Of a stretch of DNA of 64,000 bases, positions 26,101 to 40,200 are shown one piece after another (within the stretch, counting starts at the first letter, position 1; each line of letters starts with the position of its first letter). A program made the translations under genes and the position numbers. The stretch spans positions 2,802,558 to 2,866,557 of the forward strand of contig JAGGNK010011003.1 of the NCBI GenBank assembly GCA_017590115.1. Direction: 5' to 3'. The notes under the pieces are model-generated. The model was not told the DNA's origin, did not search any database, and was given only the letters and a program-made list of their open reading frames with translations. This DNA comes from Montifringilla adamsi (lineage: Eukaryota; Chordata; Aves; Passeriformes; Passeridae).

Positions 26101-29100
26101 ACAGTTTGCTGCTGCCTTGGTGAGTCATGAACAAAAAAAACTTGGCATCTGCCACAGGTTTGTGTTACCCTCCTCCTCGTGTTCTTCCATGACAAGCCAA
26201 TGTTTCCCAAACTGGGCACGTAACACGAGCACATCTGTGATGCTGGCTACATCCCTGCTGGATCCTGCCAGTGACTCATTCATGTGCCCCAATCCACCAG
26301 AGCTCCTGCTCTCTGCTCCTCTGTGTTTACATACACCTATCCAATAAAAAGGTGCATTCTGCCTTGGATGTTTATCCAGCTAACCTTCACCTGAAGACAA
26401 TGTGAGTGGCTAAGCAGTCTAGCCTTACACTTCCTGTAGGAGTTTTGGGTCTGCAGAGTTCCAATTTCTCATGAAATCCACTGAATTACAAACAGCACTT
26501 TCCCAGTGCTGTAGTCTTCACTAGCTTAGACAACCCTTCTGTAAAGAGGCAAACTTCAAAACCTACCACCTTAAGAGAGGTTTCTGAAAGTTCCTCCTTG
26601 AAGCAGTAGGCTTGCACCAGACCTACTCAAAATATCTGCATATTTGTCAACACCAAACATTCACCAAATTGTCTCTTACAGATCTTTCCTTGCAGAAATT
26701 GCCAAAAGAACCTTTTGAAAGCTTTTCACTTACTTAATACAAGTACTAAATGTAGTCTAGAGACATCTGGCAGTGCCCAGGAAAGGGAGGCATAGTTAGT
26801 ATCAAGAAAGGTAAGGTAGGATGGCCCATTGTATTTAACTGCAGACTGAAATGGATTTAGTTGAATATATCACTGGTAAGGACTGAAAAGATGAGGAAAA
26901 TTTGGTTTGGCCTTTGTTGTTTGGGTTTTCTTTAATAAAAACAGAAGTGGTCCAAGAGTTAAGCACAAGAGAGTTAGCATCTTTCAAACAAAAAATGCCA
27001 GCTAGAACAGATATTTTCCTCTTGCTAATGCAGCACTCTTCAAGCTGGTTTTTGTCTCAGTGACTACAAACAGTAGATCTTAATGACAGGCATAAAGATT
27101 TATAGATTTATAGCTTAATCTTCTCTACACAAAGCACAGAAGCAAAGGTTTGACATCCTTCCTGGTTTTCTGATGCTGTATAAGTCTGCATGGATCATCA
27201 AGACAAGGAAAAAAAAAAAAAAGACTGAAACTGCAGTAATCCCACAATAGTCCCAACAGGCAAGTTTATGTGAGGTAATACTGTGCAAAAAGCACTTAAG
27301 TAGAAAGAACTTCCAAGAACACTCTTCTTTTCTTCTCTATACAAAAATCAAGAGATTTTAAACTTCTAATTACTAAAAATTTAACTCAAAATTGCAAACA
27401 GCTTTCATAAAAGATGCCTGGCAGAAACATCTTAGTATGTGCTGAATTCTAACATAAAAAAGCATTTACTTATTTTAAAGCTAAGTACTTGGAAGCCGAC
27501 AAGACCAGGATGCAGGGCAAGCTGTGCTGTTTTACTCACCAGCTCCAGTAAGCCCAGAGTGTGACCTTCTCAACAACACAGGCCCTGATTTCTTAAATCT
27601 GAGGTGGAATTAAAAGGAATTAGCATGTTCAATTAAGAAAAAGAACCTGCTGTGATCTATGCAGCTGGGAATTTGTGTGTATTTGGACAGCAGACCTGGG
27701 TTAATGCTTCTCTAGCTTCTACAATTTATACAGTTACATCAGAGTGGTCAATGAGCTTAAATGAAAAAAGAACAAATATTAAAGAGTAAAAATGTCAGTT
27801 TCTTACACTGCTGAATAAAGCACCCTCACTAACTGCATGTGCCCTTTGTAAGCAGGCAGTGACATCTTGGCTGACACATCCATGGTTCCCAACATCCTCT
27901 GAGTCACAAGTGAAGCTACAGCTCCTGCACATCCCCAGTATCCGGTGCTTGCAACAGGGCTGTGGGAGCAGACTAACAGGGGAGAAAGGCAAAGAGCTGA
28001 GCAATGAATTCTCCTCTGATCCATACACACTGGGCCATTTGCATCACCTCCTGCTCAGACAGGAAAAATCCAGGCTCTCCATCACTGAGCATCTCCAGTT
28101 TTTGCGTTGTATTAGCCAATTCCTCTTTTTCAACAGCAGCTTTGGGGACTTCCATTTCCTTACCCTTAAATATTCAGGTACCCTGATAGTGTTTCAGTTT
28201 CATGAAAATCAGCCCAGGATCTTTGCACTGCTGGTCCTTTATGGGCATGACCTCATTTTAGAAAGCATTGGAGAAGGCAAATATTAGAAGTACACCTTGC
28301 CATGCCAACTTTCAACAAAACAGATGCTCATTAACCCACGCTAACTGTTCCTTACAGAACTTCTCCATTCCCTTGGTCTCTTTGCTCAGCAAGCAGCAGA
28401 AGTGGTTCGCTGCCAGAACCACTAGTGGCTCAGTAAGCATTCCAGCTTTCCCACTCAGCATTCCAAGCAGAGGAATCAGCCACAGAGGGTTTTTTCCTTT
28501 CCTCTAAATAACACACTCATACGAAAGTTTGCACATGGCAAGCACTGCACATATTTTGGTACGATAGGAAACATCTGGCAAGCAGAGGCTGGAGAGATGG
28601 AAATCGCTCTAATTAGTTCTACAGAAGACAAACTACAAAAGAGGCCACGAGGTGAGGACATTCCTGAAGTTAACACATTCATCACAGCAAGGAAAAGCTG
28701 CAAAGTAAACTTGAACTGCCTGCTGTGACAACTCCAGGAGCTTTTTGCTGAGCCCTATGCAAATAACTGCTCTAACTTCCTAACAATGAATAATGGCAGT
28801 AATTGCCCAAGAACAGAAAGAGGGAGTCTCTCCATTGCTAGTAGCAATATAGGAGTAGATATTCTGGACCAAAAAAAAAAAGGATCCATCTAATTCTGTG
28901 TCTTGCCTAAGGGAGGTCGGTCCCAACACCAACTTCCTTAAAAAAAGGATAGATTAAAAAAAAAAAAAGCTGCCTACAGGTAATAGCTTTCCTTAGAGAG
29001 AGAGAGCTAACCTGGTTATCAAATTTCTTTTGTGCAATTCCCCATCACTTTCAGCCAAAAAGGCCAACACCCACTGTTCTCTCAGTGATCCCCCTGGCTC

Positions 29101-30864
29101 CAATGCCTCTCTCTGATGTGAAAAATCACTGCCACTGCTTACATCAGAGCCTCTTAAAGATCCAGTTCCCACTTCATAACCTTGGCCAATATCTGAGCTA
29201 GTAGTTTTACAACCAGGAAAAATGAATCCTTCAGCAAGGAGAATAAACAGGTGAACACAGGAGGGGACTGCTGGTGAGATAAGATGAATCAAAAGTGGAG
29301 ATTTCAATCCTAAATAAATTCTCTCATGTGGGGTTTAGAGAACAGCCTCTCTCAGCTGCAGGCAAGATACAAGTGGGATCTATGGCTCAGCAAGCTGCCT
29401 CCTATCCACAAGGGTTACCTGCTCTGAAGGAAATTTCTCCAAGAATTCTGCTGGCTAGTTGCAATGGTGCTTTAATACACAGTACTGCAAGAGCCTAGCC
29501 AAATAAAAGTAAGAATTTCTAGTCACAGGTGTAATCCTTTGGAAAGGACTATGGGCAGACTCCTACCAACAGCAAGCACTTGTGGACTGTCCCCTCTGAC
29601 ACATCTCCCAAGAGTCAGTGAGGGTCCTCAGAAGGCTGGCAGTGCCCTGGAACCCATCTAAGCCAAGTTTGCAGCAGCCTTGAAGAATCCACATGGCACA
29701 ATCTTTCTCACTCAGTTAAACACAGATGAAGTACAACAGCATTTTTCCAGTTTCCATAGAAAAGCAGCGCTGAAAGTGACACTTTGGCTCAGCTTTTCTC
29801 TCATTTTTGTTTTGTAGTCTAGTTTCTTCAGACACAGCAGCCAGATCTAACATACTTAAGAGGAGTAGCCTCTTCTGAATCCTATCCAACCTGAAATACT
29901 GGATTTGTTGGCCAGAGGCCCAGGTGAGGCTGTAACTGTGACACTACATGCAATACCTTCACTTAACCTTTTCCCTCCCAAATTGCCAGCATGTATTTCA
30001 GCTATTTTGACATCCTAGCAACAAAGATCACTTCATATACAGCTTTTTATTTCACTTTCCATTTGAGCATGCCTAATGCAGTGCTCTGCAGCCACTAGCT
30101 CAGTGCAGTCCCTTCCAAGCTCTGAGTCAGAGGCTGTGTCTTGCAGGGCTCAGTCTCCCCAGAGGCCCCAGGGCCAGAGGCTGCTGTGCCAAGTGCCTCC
30201 AGGCTGTGCTGGGGAGGGGCTCAGCAGCACCCTCACCTTTGGCCAGCTGCTCACTCTGTTCCACCCTTCCTGACTCAGCCTCAAAGAACAGCCAGGGGAA
30301 CAACGTCCTTTTCTTACTATTTGTCCAAATAGGAGTTTGTAGGACTAGGCACAAAGAGAATCCAGGTTCTTTGAACAGACTTATTTTCAGAGAATCCTGC
30401 AACTTCATTGCAAGGTGTTTATAAACACTTCTTCAGCCATGCCACAGCTACTTGACTGAAAAAAAAAAAAAAAAGCTAAACTAAATCAAATAAATAAATT
30501 CCTGGGACACATCAACAGTTGTGAAACCCATTGTCTTCAAACACAGCAGCAGTTGGGGAGTTTCTGTACTTAGCTGCTTATTGGGGAAAATATTTTCTTC
30601 CCATATTCAGAAAGAAATTTTAACAAGGCTTCATTTGCCATAAAAAAAAACCTTTCTAGTAATAAATGTAATTCCTCATGCTAGCATTTTAAGAAGGCAA
30701 CTTTTCTGAAGTTAAACATTGTGTTGGTTTGAAATATCATGAAAACAAACAATGCACATGGATTCTGGGTAGGGTCACATTTGGAAAAACAGAATTTTGG
30801 CAAGCTGGACAAAGGTGCTTCTAAAGCTTTCTCTTTTCTTGTGCTTAGTGCACACTGGATTGTA
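20157..30864. other. Non-coding desert, no gene seen
   Basis: About 10.7 kb of AT-rich sequence. The largest open frame (27859-28287, + strand, 142 codons) shows no domain, signal peptide or family resemblance that I recognise. Simple A/T runs are present. No RNA gene was identified. Confidence 0.5.
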
Positions 30865-31062
30865 TGACAATTTATAGTGGGAGAGACCTTGGGAGGTCTC
30901 GGTTCCAACATCCTTCTCCAGGCAGGATCACCAGTTATTAGGTCAGACCAAGATGCTCAGGACTTGATTCAGTCTGATCTTGAAACCTTCCATGGGCAGA
31001 GACTGCACAGCCCCTCTGAGCTACCTGTTCCAATGCTTCACTGTGAGAAAGTCCCCCCACTT
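30865..31062 (-). mobile_element. CR1 LINE 3' fragment, old
   Basis: The plus strand reads like the reverse complement of a CR1 3' UTR: 'agaccttgggaggtctcgg', 'ttccaacatccttctccagg', then 'cagcccctctgagctacctg' and 'ttccaatgcttcactgtgag'. Block order agrees with CR1, but it is more diverged than the copy at 7752-8530 and has no coding part. Confidence 0.75.
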
Positions 31063-33619
31063 ACATACACACACAGAAATGTGTCTGTTCAAGTACAAAA
31101 ATTCTTCTTCTGGCAATTTCCTCCCTTAGTTTCATAGCTGTCATAGAAACATACTCACATCCCTGCTCTCATCTCACTCCTCCTTGCCCCCTCATTCCTT
31201 TTGCTTAGCCTTGACTTTTCACTTTCACCACAGCATCCCCCACACCTTCCTCTTGCTTAGAAATGGTGCTGGGATTTCTTGCTCTTGTCCTCTCATGAGT
31301 TTACCCATTAAATCTTCTCAGCAATAAGAACACCTGCAGGTGCATGCAAAGAAAGATCCCATGCCGCCTTTTCTGCTTGAATTCCTCAGTGCAAGATGAA
31401 GGATGCCCAGAACTTTTCCACTCTACAGGTAACTGCATCTACTGGAGTCTCTCCTTCCTCATTCGAAAGCATTCCCCATGGTGTCACAAAAAATCCCTCA
31501 TGAGCAGACGTGATGAACAGCAACTGCCTTGCCTTGAGCTCCTGCCCTGGACACCACCAGACACAGCAGTGCAGATGAAGCCACAACTTCCACTGTGAGA
31601 CAATACTATCAGGACTCCTGTGCCATGTGCTAACTTCTACAGAACTTCAGGCAGATGGCAGATGTGATCCAGCTGTGTAAACCATCCCTGAAGGAATTCC
31701 AGGTGAATAGTAGCATGAGGAAAATCCTGACAGATTGCTTCCCCACCCAAGGGGAAAAGGATTTCAACAGCAACAAAAAAGATTACAGACTGGGATATCC
31801 CAGCTACCTTAAATCTGACTTGAGCAGTCAAGTCTTACTTCAAGTGACTCAGGGTTACTCAGCTATCAGGACAAATTATCAAATCAACCCTTTCACTCTG
31901 ACACCAAGAAATAATGATGCTCGTGACACTTCTTCCTGTTCACTTGCTTGCCAAACAACCTTGTTGATCTCTTCTTTTATATAACTTTTAAGGCATAGAA
32001 TATTCTTAGGCATCTTCATTTTGCAGCAGAGGAAGGACTCCCTCTCTCTGAGCAGAGTGAAAAAAATAATGAACTGACCATAACCCCATTCCCTACCTCC
32101 TTGCACCACTGGGATGGTGGTAGAGCTGAGAAGGAGGGACGAGTGGCAGGAAGGTGTTTTTAAGGTTTTATTTTACTTCTCATTATCCGGCTCTTCATTT
32201 TGTTAGTAATAAATTAATGTCTTTAATTCAAGCCTGTTTTGCCTGGGACTCTACTGGGTGACTGATATCTCCTGATCCTTAAGTCATGAATCCCTCCTTA
32301 TATTTCCTCTCCCCTGTCCAGGTGTGGAGGGCAGTGGTAGAGAGGCTTTGGTGGGTGCCTGGCATCCAGCCAGGGTCAACCCCCCACACTCAGGTACCAC
32401 ACAGCAGTTACTGAGCAAACAACAGGTAAGGAAGGTGCTATCCCTGGGACAACAGGCAATACTTTTCCTCTTGAGGATACTACAGTGGAGTTGCTTAGTC
32501 AAAAATCTGTTTATCCCTCCCTGGCAACGTGTTCAATACTCCACTGTAAATTTTATTTTACACCAAGCATGATTTGTTTTATATAACACATAACACATTA
32601 CTCAACTCCATCCCTACATTCTACTTCCAACAGAAGCCACCAATAAACATGAAAGAAAAACATGTTAGAAATGGGCAGAGGAACCTTCAATTTTTGTCCA
32701 TTGCCTGTTAGGGATTCAGCAGCTGGCTCTAGAGACCTGTCACAAATTATAAGCTGATGGTTGGCTTCCTGCTCCTTTCTTGGACACAAAGACATGCTGG
32801 AGCAGCCCCTCAGCTACCATGAGCTCACCCTGCCCCAAAGGAGCACCTTTGCTGGTGACTCTGACACTGAAACACACACTGCTTAGAGCCACATGTTCCT
32901 TAGACTGTTTTAAAATAGCCCATAACCAACTCATTCTACAAACTGAATCAAGAACTTCAAGAACCACCTTAAATCATAAAGCATACCTTCCACTAACTCC
33001 TAGAAAAATGCCCAGAAAGAAAACTAAAAAGCCTGAAAACATCTGACTTGCTGACTGCTGAAATCTTCTTGTGTTCCTGCTCAGCACTCAGCTGGGGCTG
33101 CTGCCCCAGTGCAGCCGAAGGAGCAGCATCCTGACCCACTGTACTCAGAGTCATGAGATGGCTGCTCCCACTAACATAAGCACACACTTTTATACTTGGA
33201 GTGGAACTAAAAAAAGTAAACAAATTAAATTTCTTTCCTCCCAACCAGTAACAGAGTGATCACAAACAAGCAATGGCTGTTGCCATTTCTCAGAGAAATT
33301 TCTGCAGGAGCAAAATTGTGTAAGTGCATTAAAACCATCAATGTACATAAACTTGATGGAAATGTAGTATTTTAAAGTCAATATTTTGACTATGGACTAC
33401 TCTCCAGTGCAGAGGAGGTAACCCCCATGCCCTCTGCTTGCCTTAGGAAGCAGAGGAGCTTCAGTGCAGGTAATGTAAACTAATCTATGGAAAACCAGTG
33501 TGAGCCAGGCCTATGCAATGCTAAACGATGAACTGGCAGTTCAGTGAGTCAGCCCAACAGCCCTCCAAGACCAGGGGTTCAAACAGGGGCAGCTGACAAA
33601 AACAGACAACAAAAAGTAG
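31063..33619. other. Non-coding desert, no gene seen
   Basis: No gene or repeat is supportable here, only short open frames of ordinary composition. Confidence 0.5.
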
Positions 33620-34213
33620 AAGGACACAGTGGCTCTGATCTCTGCACAAGGACAATGCAGAGAGAAAGGTAACTACAATGATGGAAGGAACAGGAGCTAT
33701 GAGGGGAGACCAGTGGGGCTGAGATTTCCATCAGGAGCAGAGATAGGGTACAAGAGATTGGAGGGATTACAACACAGGTTAACAAAACTCATAAAGGCAA
33801 TAAACAAGTTGAATATGCAGCTCTCACCATGTGTAATTTGCCAAAGCCTAGAACTGTAGGAGCAGGGGTTCCTGCAGAAACTGGCAGCAAACTGGGTTAG
33901 AGCAGATAAAACACTTTTTTACACTGTGAGCAAGAAACACAGATCTTGCTACCAGCAGAAGCTGTGGAGGTGACTGCACTCAGCACGTTCAAAATGGGAC
34001 CAAAGACATGGAAAAACTGATCTGTAACCAGCAAATACAGGACCAGACAGGGACAGCCAAGGCCCCTGAGAGAGTGCAGGAGGACTGGACCACAAAAGCA
34101 TCCAGGCTTGTAAGCTTTTCTCAAAGCAGCCTTTGCTATTGCTCCCACAGGGTTCAATTCCTGGCCTAGATGACTGTGGGTCTGACCCATTAGGGCATGT
34201 CTCATGTTACATT
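33620..34213 (+). mobile_element. Ancient CR1-type LINE 3' end
   Basis: The order of blocks follows the 3' end of old reptile/bird CR1 elements in sense orientation: 'aaaactcataaaggcaataa', 'acttttttacactgtgagca', 'ccagcagaagctgtggaggt', 'cacgttcaaaatgggaccaa', and a terminal 'ctagatgactgtgggtctga' followed by 'cccattagggc' and 'catgttac' near 34,213. It is heavily diverged, so insertion was probably early in bird or archosaur history. The reading frame is broken. Confidence 0.7.
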
Positions 34214-37200
34214 TATTCCCCCACACAAATCTCTTGGCTTTTATTGGATCCAAAGCCAAGCAGAAGACTGAAATTCAGAACTTCAATTAGTGCACTGTTT
34301 TGGTATTCACACACACCCAGAAGATCCTGAATGGATGTTACTTTCATTACACATATTTCTGGATTATCTTTTTTTTTCCATTGAAATGTGGGCTGTCTTT
34401 TGGGAGTCAGCCAGCTGCCTTCAGGAGACAATGCTGCTGAGCTGCTGTCAGCTGCTGCACTGGAACACAATACCATCTGACAGACAAGAAAAACAATTCT
34501 TAACTTACTTACCATGAACGTGCCAGAGGTTAGTACCGGTGTTAGTTGTGTGTTAAACAAGAAAGTGCTCTCTTATACAGCAATCAGCTTGGGAAAAGCT
34601 AACAAAAACATAATTGCAGAGTACTGTGCAACCATCCTCCTGCATTCTACATGGGAAGCTTAATTTCAAAGTTATAAAAAGAGTATTTAAGAGAAATCAA
34701 CCCATCAGCAAAAAATCAGTTCTCTGCAAAAAGCTCAAAATTCTCCATTGATACACAGACAGCATCTTTCCCTGCCAGAGAGTGGAAATAATAAAGAAAC
34801 TTGGAGAATAGACATGTATTACTAGAAATTATTTAATAGCAAAAACTTCATGGAGGCTTTACTTTGAAACTATTGCTTCTCACAAGACCAGAAAACCTGG
34901 GAGATCACACCAGAACTAGAAAGTGCCTGCGTGACACGTCTGAGATTGAGCTACATACCCTTCCTTCCTCAAAAGACTATTTTGATAGCAGGCTTAGTTC
35001 AGCTTATTTACAGGTTTGCAGGTCACTTTTTAACTTGTCCGAGCATATGCCAGGCATGTGTGCAGCAGCCAGATAACTTATAATTTAAGTAATTTCTGAA
35101 AACAACATGCAGAAACAAACATTTAATACAGATGATTATCACTTATACTTTGATTTTGGCTTCATACTACTATCTTTGCATCACTGTATTTAATTACACT
35201 CCACATTTCCTTCATGAGTCATCGTTGCATAACAAACCTGATAGCCACTTTATGGGTGTGTTGCAGGTTTGCACAATTAACTGAGTCTATTGGACTGGAA
35301 ATGACGATTTGTATTAACTGAAAAGATCATGTGGCTGCACAGTTTGTGGGTGTTGGTTTATTAGAATGGAAAGTGCCAATTAGAGAAGGAGAAAACAAAG
35401 ACAAACTAATGATGTTTTAAAGAGAAGTACCTATGACTTCCTGGAAATGCTAAAGTTTATCTGGGATAGGATTCCCAGGTGCTATATTACAAATAAAATT
35501 ATTCTTCCTCTGTTCATAAGCACGTAGGAATGGCAAAGGAGGAAGCACAGGCAATGGAGGGAGAACAAAACACAGAAAAACCCAGGAACAGGACAAGAGT
35601 TTCCATGCCAAGGCCACCACCACTGTCACCCCCACCTTGCAGCTCCTGCCCAGCAAACTCTGCTCAAGTTGGTCACACAAGATGCTGCTCTGCCCTGAAC
35701 CCATAAAGACATTCAGCAGATCCCAGGAGGAGAAGAGGCTTCCATCAACAAATTCCAGCTCCCAAAACTGCAGTGACCCCACAGAGGATGGCAGAGAATG
35801 CAGGCTGAAGACAACAGAAATTTCTAGACTTGTGGATGCAGGGCTTTGGCCATGCAGGTGCAGCCTCACCACCCAGACCGTGCAGAGCTATTTCCAGCCA
35901 TGCAACAGGAATATTTTTCTCCTCTCCATATTTTAAGCTCAACAGCAAATTCAGTTCAATCATACTTTATTCTTCATACCTACTTTCAACATCTCCATCT
36001 CATTACCACAAATCCTTACTAAAAATATAAACACCAGATGCTTCCAAACTGACTAAGGATTATATATTCAACTAATGTACTCACACCATTTGATTAACAA
36101 TTAAAAGGTGATAAGACAGCATAAATGCCATATGATTTAAATTAAATATGTGCTAAAAACTCAAGTTTAGTTGCTCAAAATTCCTATTAATTATTTTGTA
36201 ATGTACTTAAACCCAAGACATTTCATAAATTAATTATCCCTCATATATTTCTTAAATTTTAACGCAGAAGTGACTTCAGTATCTGGAAAAAAAAAACCCC
36301 ACAATTTATATAGTTCAATGTGGTAATTAAAGGAGGAAAAAGTATTTTTAGGTGGAGTTTTTGGGAGGGGCTGAGGGTAGGAGTGGAGAAACATACAGAA
36401 TTGGATTGTTCTCTTTATTTGTATTTTTGTAATTGAGAGACAACATTTTAAATACTTCTAAATAAATATTTAAAATAGCTCTCAACTATTTAATTCTAAG
36501 AGCCAAAATTCAGATATGTTGATCAACCTATTTTCCCAGCATAATCATTAGGTTCTGTAGAGATTCACTTCTCAGAAAATTTGTCTTTTATTAGTAGGCA
36601 CAAATCCACTCAGGTGAGCATTAGGCTCTGGAATTAAAGATGCCAGTCATAAATAGACATTAAAACACATGTCAGATTTTGACATGCCAAAAAAACCCCA
36701 GAAGCAAGTTCACCAGCACTGCCTCAATTTGCTGGGGGTGTCTGTGGTACAGGATGAGTAGTGCAAATACAAACACACATCTCAAAATACAAATGCCTGG
36801 CAGACAGTTGTGTCCCCTTCCACATGCCCCACATAGGCAGAATCTTAAATAAGAGTAAAATTAACTTTACACTACTTGGGAATCAAGTTACCAAACTATT
36901 AATTTCTACAATGATACACTTAGAACTGTTTCCAAATACTGCTTCTATATATACAGCTTTTCCACTGAAATTACTGGTTCAGAATGAGAACCAGATGAGC
37001 TCTACTCCCACTGTCCTTCCTGCTCAGTCTGCTCCTACCTCCCTGACTCACCAAAGCCACTCACTATTCCACCTTCAAATCTTGCAAAATCTGTGGAATC
37101 TCCTTACCCTGCTTTCGGAGGTCTCAAAAATACCCGTGTGATACAAAAGGCATCTCCAGCTTCCCTGGGTGATGGTTTTTTTAACAGCCTGCTATACTTC

Positions 37201-40200
37201 TAGAGGCTGTCACTTTTGCCTACTCTTTCTTCTGTAGAGATCACAAGGATGGATATTGATGATATTTTTGGGGGAATCCATTCATTGCAGGTAGCTCAGG
37301 GTGCAGCTACAGTTCAGGTAGAGTTCTGGGTGGCCAGAGCACCAAGCCAGAGGTCCTGAACTGCTGACCCTTAGCACAACAAAGGGCCTGGGGAGGGACA
37401 CAGAGACAGCAGCACAACCCCTTGACTTTTGCATGCTGAGACTGCAAAGATATAAAAGCCCCTTTGTTTGGGGTCCCTTCTCAGAGGCACCATCTCAAGC
37501 TGTTATTTAGTTATTTAGCCAAGATTAAATTATTCCACGGATCAGGATGTCTGTGATAGGAAACCTGGTGTGACTGTGGAAATGCGGGTGTGCAGCTGCA
37601 CAGGGGCCTCGGTCCCTGCTCAGGTGGTGCTAGTGTGACTGCCAGACAGGGACATTTCCTTAACATACACTATAAATAAACTATTTTATCCAGAGAATGG
37701 GCTATGGCATTTTATCTTTAATAGCTAAAAATTATAGAACAAGGCACAGAGAAACAAAGAGCTGACTCCTACCATTACTGCCAGTCCCAGTGAAGCTCGC
37801 TGTCTAACTATGACTGTAAAAGACATGACTTCTAGGCTTGCCAATACAAATACACAACAGTTACAGAATCTGGCAGTATTTAGGAATTTTTCAAGAGTTC
37901 CTGTTTGGTCCTGAAAACAAGACTCTCGTTGTTTTGAAGGAGAGACACCTCTACCTGCAAAATACTGTGTGTGAATGCACCCAATAGTTGTCAGGCCACT
38001 TAGCTTTGCCACAAAGACAATATCTATGTCCTGAGTGCAGTGAGATGACCATGACAAAAAGAAAAAAAGCACACTGAAAAAGAAATAGTGTAGAAGACAA
38101 AGGTAACAGAATACAACATGTTCTTGTGAAGGCTGAAAAGAAACTTCAGTGGTGCTGCAGACCCTAACACTGCACATAGGTGGATTCCTGGAACTTCCCC
38201 CAAACTGTCATCAAACTACAGTTGTGTGAAATACCGTGCCTAAAGGGCATAAAAACACAACTGAGCCCGTCAGCTGACAACAAGTCCTCTGGCTCTGCAA
38301 AGAAGGAGATGGGATGCACCAGATAGTTAAACTGGGATTTGAGTCAGCTCCTCTGCTGATGCGCCCAGCATACTGCTCCAGTGGAACATCTCTGGACACT
38401 GCCCTAAAAGCACACAATGCCCTAAAAGCACATAATCTTAACGGATTTAGTGAGCTCCGGGTATTTCACCAGACTAAAGCTCAGCTTCCTGATGACCAGT
38501 TTACATGCACGGTTTACATGCCCGAGAGCAAGAATGAACTCAGTTTGGGAGGACTGTGTAACCATGTCTCTACAGCAAGAGGAAGGAGGTAACACTTCTT
38601 GCGAGTTGTTCAAGTATTACAGAATGGATGGCAAAAAACAGATGGGGCTGTGGCCATTTCTGGGAAACACAAGTGTGAACAACCAGCTATTTTTAATTTA
38701 TCGAGTTCCATTCCAGTCTAAGCTGCTACAGACTGTGTCAATATTTGTGTCCTTTTTTGATCTCTTCCCTCACTCAGCTTATGCTTATGTGCTGAAAAAG
38801 TCTGAGCACATGATTACCCCATTCAGGCAACGTGCCTTTGAAATGGCTTTTTAATCTAGACTCTCCACTCCCTGACAGACTGAATTTTGCAGTATGTCTG
38901 TATTCGCTGTCTAGACACTTGAATATGCTAACCTCTAATTTAGCCCTCCTTTACTGACCCATGAGTTTCCTCCCTTCTGTGGGTCTTCTGGCTAAACTGG
39001 AAATGCAAGACACTCATTCTGCCCTACACCTGGCTGGTGCAACTGCATTCATACAAATCTGACCAGTGAAGTATGCACATGTTCCTCATTCACAGCAACA
39101 AGGAATCCTTACTCTGAAAAGGTTTTGTTGCACTCTTCTAAAGCTGTTCCCTTCTTCCTGGTCTCTAGACTAGAACAGCACAGTCCTTTCCTGAAAGGAT
39201 TCAGGATACAACTCCACAGACAAGGGCCTGAGCTGAATCTTGTAAGCAGAAATAAATCGTTGTATACCCAGTTATGTAAACAGAAAATTATGGAAAAGTC
39301 TGGCTGAAATATAAAATGGGAATGAAAAATACAGATGCATTCCAACAGCAGCTGCGCTGCCCCAAATCCCAAGGTCCACCTAATTCAGCATTGCCCTAGC
39401 ATGGGTTAAAAAAAGGAAACAAATGTTTAGGGCAGTGGGCAGCTTCCCCTCCCAGTTCCCAGCAGTCTAATACAAGGCACTTTCCCTAGAGCCTTAATGG
39501 ATTTTTCTTTCATCAGGCTTTCTGTGACTAGTTTTTGAAGCAAGTAAAACTTCTGGTATTTGCAGCACTGAGACAGAGATGTAATCAAGGTACACAGACA
39601 AGAACTCACAAAAGCCATGCTGTATTTCCACTTTTAGATAGTATGTTTGCATCACAAACCACTTCCACATGCCTGAAGCATAAAAGATTTGCTATCTGTG
39701 TCAGCTTCTACAGATGGCTTAAGAGACAAATTAGCATTATCCAATTGCTTTAAAGTCTTGTATAGGGACAATTTAAACAAAGACTGAGTAATGGCCCCTG
39801 TTCAAAGCTGAATTTCAGCATCAGGTCTGTACAGTTGCACCTAGTTTACCCTTGTTATGTGAGAGTCTGCACTGCTGATCTGTGAATGCCTTAAACTCAT
39901 TGTCTCTGCCCCTTCCCTACATTCCTCTATCCCACAGGAAGCACCACACGACACCATGCAGCATGCCCTGTACAGTAAGAATAGAAGTATAAAGGTTAAC
40001 TGCTTGTAATTTGGGAGATATTCCTCCATTCATGTACCAGCACATCAGTTTACAACCACTGCACCAGTCTCTGACTTCTCAGTTCCGTGAGACTACAGCA
40101 ATTCTAATGTGTCCCATATGTATTGTTTTTTCCCCCTGGAATAAACATGCTTAAGTTGCTTTTCCTCAGTTCAGGGTGGTACACGTTCAAAACTTAGGTA

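Noticed and set aside
27859..28287. 142-codon + strand open frame
   Set aside because: No domain, no recognisable family and no splice or promoter context; this length is expected by chance in 64 kb.
34133..34170. GGTTCAATTCC, a tRNA B-box-like motif
   Set aside because: There is no A box at the right spacing and no cloverleaf; it lies inside the ancient CR1 fragment.
37725..38177. 150-codon minus-strand frame with hydrophobic runs
   Set aside because: The hydrophobicity comes from A/T-rich DNA reading as Phe/Leu. No start context or family match.
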